Source: Pseudomonadota bacterium | GTDB taxonomy: Bacteria > Pseudomonadota > Alphaproteobacteria > Rhizobiales > Xanthobacteraceae | Assembly: GCA_023391175.1 (NCBI GenBank) | Contig: JAEWBL010000562.1 | Span: 1-8,476, forward strand | Length of the DNA stretch: 8,476 nt | Direction: 5' to 3' | Notes under the pieces: model-generated | The model's input: only the letters and a program-made list of their open reading frames with translations | Databases searched by the model: none | What the model was told of the DNA's origin: nothing | Made by a program: the position numbers and the translations under genes | Shown here: one piece after another, positions 4,845 to 8,476 of the stretch | How positions within the stretch are numbered: the stretch's first letter is position 1 | Layout of the letters: each line of letters begins with the position of its first letter

Positions 4845-6878
4845 TCAGATACGGCTGCTCATGGTCAGCAGCTCGTAGCGGGCCACGGTGTCGCCATCCT
4901 GGTTGAACACTTCCGCATCCCAGCGCACCTCGCCGTATTCCGGCTTGCGGGCGGGCTGCTTGTTCTTGACCGTCAGCCGCACGCGGATGGCATCCCCCGG
5001 CGAGACGGGCTTCAGGAAGCGCAGCGAATCGAGCCCGTAATTGGCGAGCAGCGGCCCCGGCGCCGGATCGACGAACAGGCCGGCCGCGAACGACAGGATG
5101 AGGTAGCCATGCGCCACGCGGCCGGGGAAGAAGGGGTTCGCCTTCGCCGCCTCCTCATTCATGTGGGCATAGAACGTATCGCCGGTGAAATGGGCGAAAT
5201 GCTCGATGTCCTCCAGCGTGATGGTGCGCGATGCCGTTTCCACCGTGTCGCCCACGCTGAGGGCATCGAACTTGCGCTTGAACGGATGCTCCGCCGTCAC
5301 CGGCGCCGGCGCGCCGGAAAGCCAGGTGCGCGTCAGGGCCGAGAGGCGGGCGGGCGAACCCTCGATGGCGGTGCGCTGCATGTAATGGAACACGCCGCGC
5401 AGGCCGCCCATCTCCTCGCCGCCGCCGGCCCGGCCCGGACCACCATGGACGAGGCCCGGCAGCGGCGAACCGTGGCCGGTGGATTCCTTGGCGCAGTCGC
5501 GGTCGATCAGCACGAGGCGACCGTGATGGGCGGCGATGCCGAACACCAGCTCCTCCGCCACCGCAGGATCATAAGTGTAGACGGAGGCGACGAGGCTTCC
5601 CTCGCCCTTGGCCACCAGCGCGAGCGCATCGGAGAGCGTGTCATAGCCCATCACCGTCGCGACGGGGCCAAACGCTTCCACCGCGTGGGGCGCCGTGGCC
5701 TTGAGCGGTTCGGGGCAGCGCAGCAGCACCGGTGCCATGAAGGCGCCGGTGGCGGCATCCGCGCCCACCGGCGCGACAGTCTCGGGATCGCCGAACACGA
5801 TCTCCGCCTCGGCCGCGATCTCCTTCACCGCCTGCTGCGTGGCGGTGCGCTGGGCGCGGCTGGCGAGCGGGCCCATGCGCACGTCGTCGCGGCGCGGGTC
5901 GCCCACGGCGATGGCGGCGAGACGGGCGGAGAGTGCCGCGATCACCGCGTTTTCCTGCGCCTTCGGCACGATGATGCGGCGGATGGCGGTGCATTTCTGG
6001 CCCGCCTTCACCGTCATTTCGCGCACCACCTCGGCGATGAAGAGGTCGAACTCGGGCATGCCCTCCACCGCGTCCGGCCCGAGCACGGCGGCATTGAGCG
6101 AATCCCGCTCGGCGATGAAGCGCACCGCGTTGCGTGAGACCGCCGGATGGTCGCGCAGCGCCTGCGAGGTCGCAGCCGAGCCGGTGAAGGAGAGCACATC
6201 CTGCCCGTTGAGATGATCGAGCAGGTCCCCCGCCGATCCGGCGACGAACTGCAGCGCGCCCGCGGGCAGGATGTTCGCCTCGACGATCAGCTTCACCACC
6301 GCCTCGGCCACATAGGCCGTGGCGGTGGCCGGCTTGGTGATGACCGGCATGCCCGCGAGGATCGCCGGAGCCAGTTTCTCCAGCATGCCCCAGCAGGGGA
6401 AGTTGAAGGCGTTCACATGCACCGCGACGCCGTGGAGCGGGGTCAGCACATGAAGGCCGATGAAGGTGCCGTTCTTCGACAGGGCCTCCGGCGCGCCTTC
6501 CACCACGAAGCGCTCGCCCGGCAGTTCCCGCCGCCCGCGCGAGGCGTAGGCGTAGAGGGTGCCGATGCCGCCGTCGATGTCGAAGAAATTGTCCCTCTTG
6601 GTGGCGCCAGTGTCGGCCGCGAGCGCGTAGAGCGCCTCCTTGTGGGCGGTAAGATGGGCGCCGAGCGCCTTCAGCATGTCGGCACGCTGATGGAAGGTGA
6701 GGCGCCGCAGCGCGGGCCCGCCCACCTCGCGGGCATGGCGCACCATGGCCGCGAAATCGAGCCCGCGAGTGGAAGCCCGCGCCACCACGCGCCCATCGAT
6801 GGCGCTCGGAATGTCCACCAGTCCCGCCTCAGGCGTGAACCAGCGGTCGAGGGTGTAGCTAGCGAGAATGTTGGTCAT
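4845..6878 (-). CDS. paaZ: Oxepin-CoA hydrolase / 3-oxo-5,6-dehydrosuberyl-CoA semialdehyde dehydrogenase
   Basis: Opens the oxepin-CoA ring formed from phenylacetyl-CoA and oxidises the resulting aldehyde with NADP+ to 3-oxo-5,6-dehydrosuberyl-CoA, a central step of aerobic phenylacetate degradation in the cytoplasm. The 677 residues match the usual PaaZ length of about 680. The N-terminal aldehyde dehydrogenase domain (about 1-515) has NAFNFP at 156-161, FTGS at 231-234, the general-base Glu257 in FIAERDSLN and the nucleophile Cys296 in GQKCTA. The C-terminal MaoC-like R-specific hydratase domain (about 530-677) has FTGDTFYAH at 564-572 with catalytic Asp567 and His572, then GRVAHGYL at 586-593. 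Both active sites are therefore intact and sit at the positions expected from the E. coli enzyme. ATG at 6878 has GGAGG 6 bases upstream and overlaps the preceding gene's stop as ATGA, so translation is probably coupled. Some two-domain proteins of this type work on other CoA aldehydes, but the residue match favours PaaZ. Confidence 0.95.
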   Translation of the reverse strand: MTNILASYTLDRWFTPEAGLVDIPSAIDGRVVARASTRGLDFAAMVRHAREVGGPALRRLTFHQRADMLKALGAHLTAHKEALYALAADTGATKRDNFFDIDGGIGTLYAYASRGRRELPGERFVVEGAPEALSKNGTFIGLHVLTPLHGVAVHVNAFNFPCWGMLEKLAPAILAGMPVITKPATATAYVAEAVVKLIVEANILPAGALQFVAGSAGDLLDHLNGQDVLSFTGSAATSQALRDHPAVSRNAVRFIAERDSLNAAVLGPDAVEGMPEFDLFIAEVVREMTVKAGQKCTAIRRIIVPKAQENAVIAALSARLAAIAVGDPRRDDVRMGPLASRAQRTATQQAVKEIAAEAEIVFGDPETVAPVGADAATGAFMAPVLLRCPEPLKATAPHAVEAFGPVATVMGYDTLSDALALVAKGEGSLVASVYTYDPAVAEELVFGIAAHHGRLVLIDRDCAKESTGHGSPLPGLVHGGPGRAGGGEEMGGLRGVFHYMQRTAIEGSPARLSALTRTWLSGAPAPVTAEHPFKRKFDALSVGDTVETASRTITLEDIEHFAHFTGDTFYAHMNEEAAKANPFFPGRVAHGYLILSFAAGLFVDPAPGPLLANYGLDSLRFLKPVSPGDAIRVRLTVKNKQPARKPEYGEVRWDAEVFNQDGDTVARYELLTMSSRI

Positions 6879-8476
6879 TGGGTCCCTCCCTTGGGAGCGC
6901 CGGCCTTCTGCCAGTCTGCGAATGTTTTCCCCTCGGCCGTGAGTTGGGCGAGGAGCGGTGCGGGGTCTGAGCCGGCGCCGCCGGTGGCGTGGGCGGCTTC
7001 GACTTCGGCGAGGATGGCGGCGAGGCCGAGGGCGTCAGCCGCGTGCATGGGGCCGCCCTTCAGGCGCGGGAAGCCGTAGCCGTTGACGAAGGCGAGGTCG
7101 ATGTCGGAGGGCCGCAGCGCGATGCCCTCGGCGAGTTCCTTCGCGCCCTCGTTGGCCATCACCGCCAGAAGCCGGAGCTGGATCTCTTCGGGGATGAAGG
7201 ATCGCGGCTGGATGCCCTTGGCGGCGCGGGCCTGCTCGATGATCTGCGTGACAGCCGGATCGGTGGTGCGGTTGCCCGCCGCGTCGTAGGCGTACCAGCC
7301 GCCACTGGTCTTGCGACCGAGCCGCCCCGCCTCCACCAGAGCATCGGCGATGGACACGTAGCGCTCGTTCGGGTCCCGCGTCGCCGCCCGGCGCTTCCGC
7401 ATGGCATAGGCAATGTCGAGGCCCGACATGTCCGACACCGCGAAGATGCCCATGGCGAAGCCGAAGGCCTCCAGCGCCGCATCCACCTGTTCGGGGCTGG
7501 CGCCATCCTCCACCAGATATTCCGCATGGCGGCGGTAGACGGCATAGATGCGGTTGCCGATGAAGCCGTCGCAATTGCCTGCCACGACCGGCTGCTTGCC
7601 CATCTTCTTGGCGAGGGCGAGGGCGGTCGCCAGCACGTCCGGCGCGGTATGGGTGGCTTTGACCACCTCCAGCAGCTTCATGATGTTGGCGGGGGCGAAG
7701 AAATGCAGGCCCACCACGTCCTGCGGCCGGGAGGTCGCGGCGGCGATGGCGTCGAGGTCGAGATAGGAGGTGTTGGTGGCCAGCACCGCGCCCGGCTTGG
7801 CCACCCCGTCCAGGCGGCGGAAGATGTCGGTCTTCACGGCCAGATCCTCGAAGGCGGCTTCGACGATCAGGTCGGCCGGTGCCAGCGCCGCATAGTCGGA
7901 TGCAGGCGCAAGGCGGGCGAGGCGCTCGGCCTTCTGTGCCTCGGTGATCCGGCTGCTCTTCACCTGGCGGGCATAGAGCGCGTCGATGCGCGCCACGCCG
8001 GCCGCAGCGGCGGCATCATCGCGCTCCACCAGGATCACCGGATATCCGGCGTCGAGCAGCGCGACCGCGATGCCCGCGCCCATGGTGCCGGCGCCGATGA
8101 CGGCGGTGGAGGAGACGGAGCGCGCCTTCGCCCCATCCAGCCCCGGCACCTTCACCGCCTCGCGCTCGGCGAGGAAGAGGTGGCGCAGGGCTTTGGCTTC
8201 CGCGCTCTCGCGCAGGGCGAGGAAGGCGGCGCGCTCCAAAGCAAGTCCAGACGCGAAGTCGCCCTCCCGTGATGCCTTGATGACGCGAATGGCTTCGGCG
8301 ATGGCCGGGACGCCCTTCGCGCCCTTCAGGGCCTTGGAAGCCGCGGCTTCCTCCTCCGCCGGATCACCCGCAGGGACCGGCCTCTCCGACAGCCGGCGCT
8401 TCGGAACCGTCGGCGCGCGGGCGACGGCTTCGGCGAGCACATCGCCCTCCACCACGGCATCGAGGAGGCCCAGGGC
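6875..8476 (-). CDS. Fused enoyl-CoA hydratase / 3-hydroxyacyl-CoA dehydrogenase (FadB/FadJ-like), 5' end missing
   Basis: The 3' 533 codons of a multifunctional beta-oxidation enzyme; the frame enters open from the window edge. The first residues (ALGLLDAVVEGD) are the end of a crotonase domain, which would hydrate an enoyl-CoA, and a linker follows. The 3-hydroxyacyl-CoA dehydrogenase part starts with an NAD-binding Rossmann motif GAGTMG (visible residues 128-133). It contains NTS (235-237), catalytic His258 in HFFAPAN, Glu270 in KLLEVV, and Asn308 in GFIGNR, with the spacing His-12-Glu and His-50-Asn seen in the family. Two C-terminal helical segments follow, including GRKTSGGWYAYD and FVNGYGFPRLKGGP, and the protein ends just inside paaZ. 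About 150-200 N-terminal residues are probably missing, taking the full length to near 700. Next to paaZ it may hydrate 2,3-dehydroadipyl-CoA and oxidise 3-hydroxyadipyl-CoA, the jobs of PaaF and PaaH. That is an inference; a general fatty-acid role is the alternative. A start at GTG 8455 is a false one inside the domain. Confidence 0.92.
   Translation of the reverse strand, partial: ALGLLDAVVEGDVLAEAVARAPTVPKRRLSERPVPAGDPAEEEAAASKALKGAKGVPAIAEAIRVIKASREGDFASGLALERAAFLALRESAEAKALRHLFLAEREAVKVPGLDGAKARSVSSTAVIGAGTMGAGIAVALLDAGYPVILVERDDAAAAAGVARIDALYARQVKSSRITEAQKAERLARLAPASDYAALAPADLIVEAAFEDLAVKTDIFRRLDGVAKPGAVLATNTSYLDLDAIAAATSRPQDVVGLHFFAPANIMKLLEVVKATHTAPDVLATALALAKKMGKQPVVAGNCDGFIGNRIYAVYRRHAEYLVEDGASPEQVDAALEAFGFAMGIFAVSDMSGLDIAYAMRKRRAATRDPNERYVSIADALVEAGRLGRKTSGGWYAYDAAGNRTTDPAVTQIIEQARAAKGIQPRSFIPEEIQLRLLAVMANEGAKELAEGIALRPSDIDLAFVNGYGFPRLKGGPMHAADALGLAAILAEVEAAHATGGAGSDPAPLLAQLTAEGKTFADWQKAGAPKGGTQ

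Noticed and set aside
5109..7079. Long plus-strand open frames opposite paaZ and the fusion enzyme
   Set aside because: Low-complexity Arg/Gly/His-rich translations antisense to strongly conserved enzymes; explained by high GC at third codon positions.
8400..8455. GTG at 8455 as the start of the dehydrogenase gene
   Set aside because: The same frame continues upstream to the window edge with typical crotonase-domain residues, so the gene is cut by the window and does not start here.

Overview
This is a GC-rich window (roughly two thirds G+C by eye) with every recognisable gene on the minus strand. The GC content, the codon use and the gene types (alphaproteobacterial-looking LeuA, PaaZ, a FadB/FadJ-like fusion enzyme, an OprC/NosA-type outer-membrane receptor) suggest a Gram-negative alphaproteobacterium, probably Hyphomicrobiales (for example the Xanthobacteraceae/Azorhizobium side). 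The lineage is an inference; no rRNA or other phylogenetic marker is present.

Read in the direction of transcription, from high to low coordinates, there are three blocks. (1) 8476-4845 is a catabolic operon fragment. It holds the 3' part of a fused enoyl-CoA hydratase/3-hydroxyacyl-CoA dehydrogenase, joined by a 4-base ATGA overlap to paaZ, the two-domain ring-opening enzyme of aerobic phenylacetate degradation. A strong hairpin follows paaZ. (2) 4677-1785 is a probable copper-acquisition pair. A small membrane-anchored DUF2946-like protein with an HCxxC motif precedes a complete TonB-dependent receptor. The receptor carries both halves of the CxxxM / HxM copper site described for Pseudomonas OprC (Cys146/Met150 and His328/Met330). 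Inverted repeats sit in front of both genes, and a hairpin follows the receptor. (3) 1731-1 is leuA, encoding 2-isopropylmalate synthase and cut at its 3' end by the window edge. Its upstream region has the layout of a transcription attenuator: a short open frame with six Leu codons in nine, a stop codon buried in a perfect inverted repeat, then a GC-rich hairpin before leuA.

The blocks are functionally separate: aromatic/fatty acyl-CoA catabolism, copper import across the outer membrane, and leucine biosynthesis. Within block 1 the fusion enzyme could supply the hydratase and dehydrogenase steps after PaaZ. Within block 2 the two proteins probably act on the same metal. In block 3 the leader would tune leuA to charged tRNA-Leu. 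I saw no tRNA, rRNA, CRISPR array, insertion sequence or phage gene. The least explained parts are the leuA leader and the inverted repeats around the copper genes.
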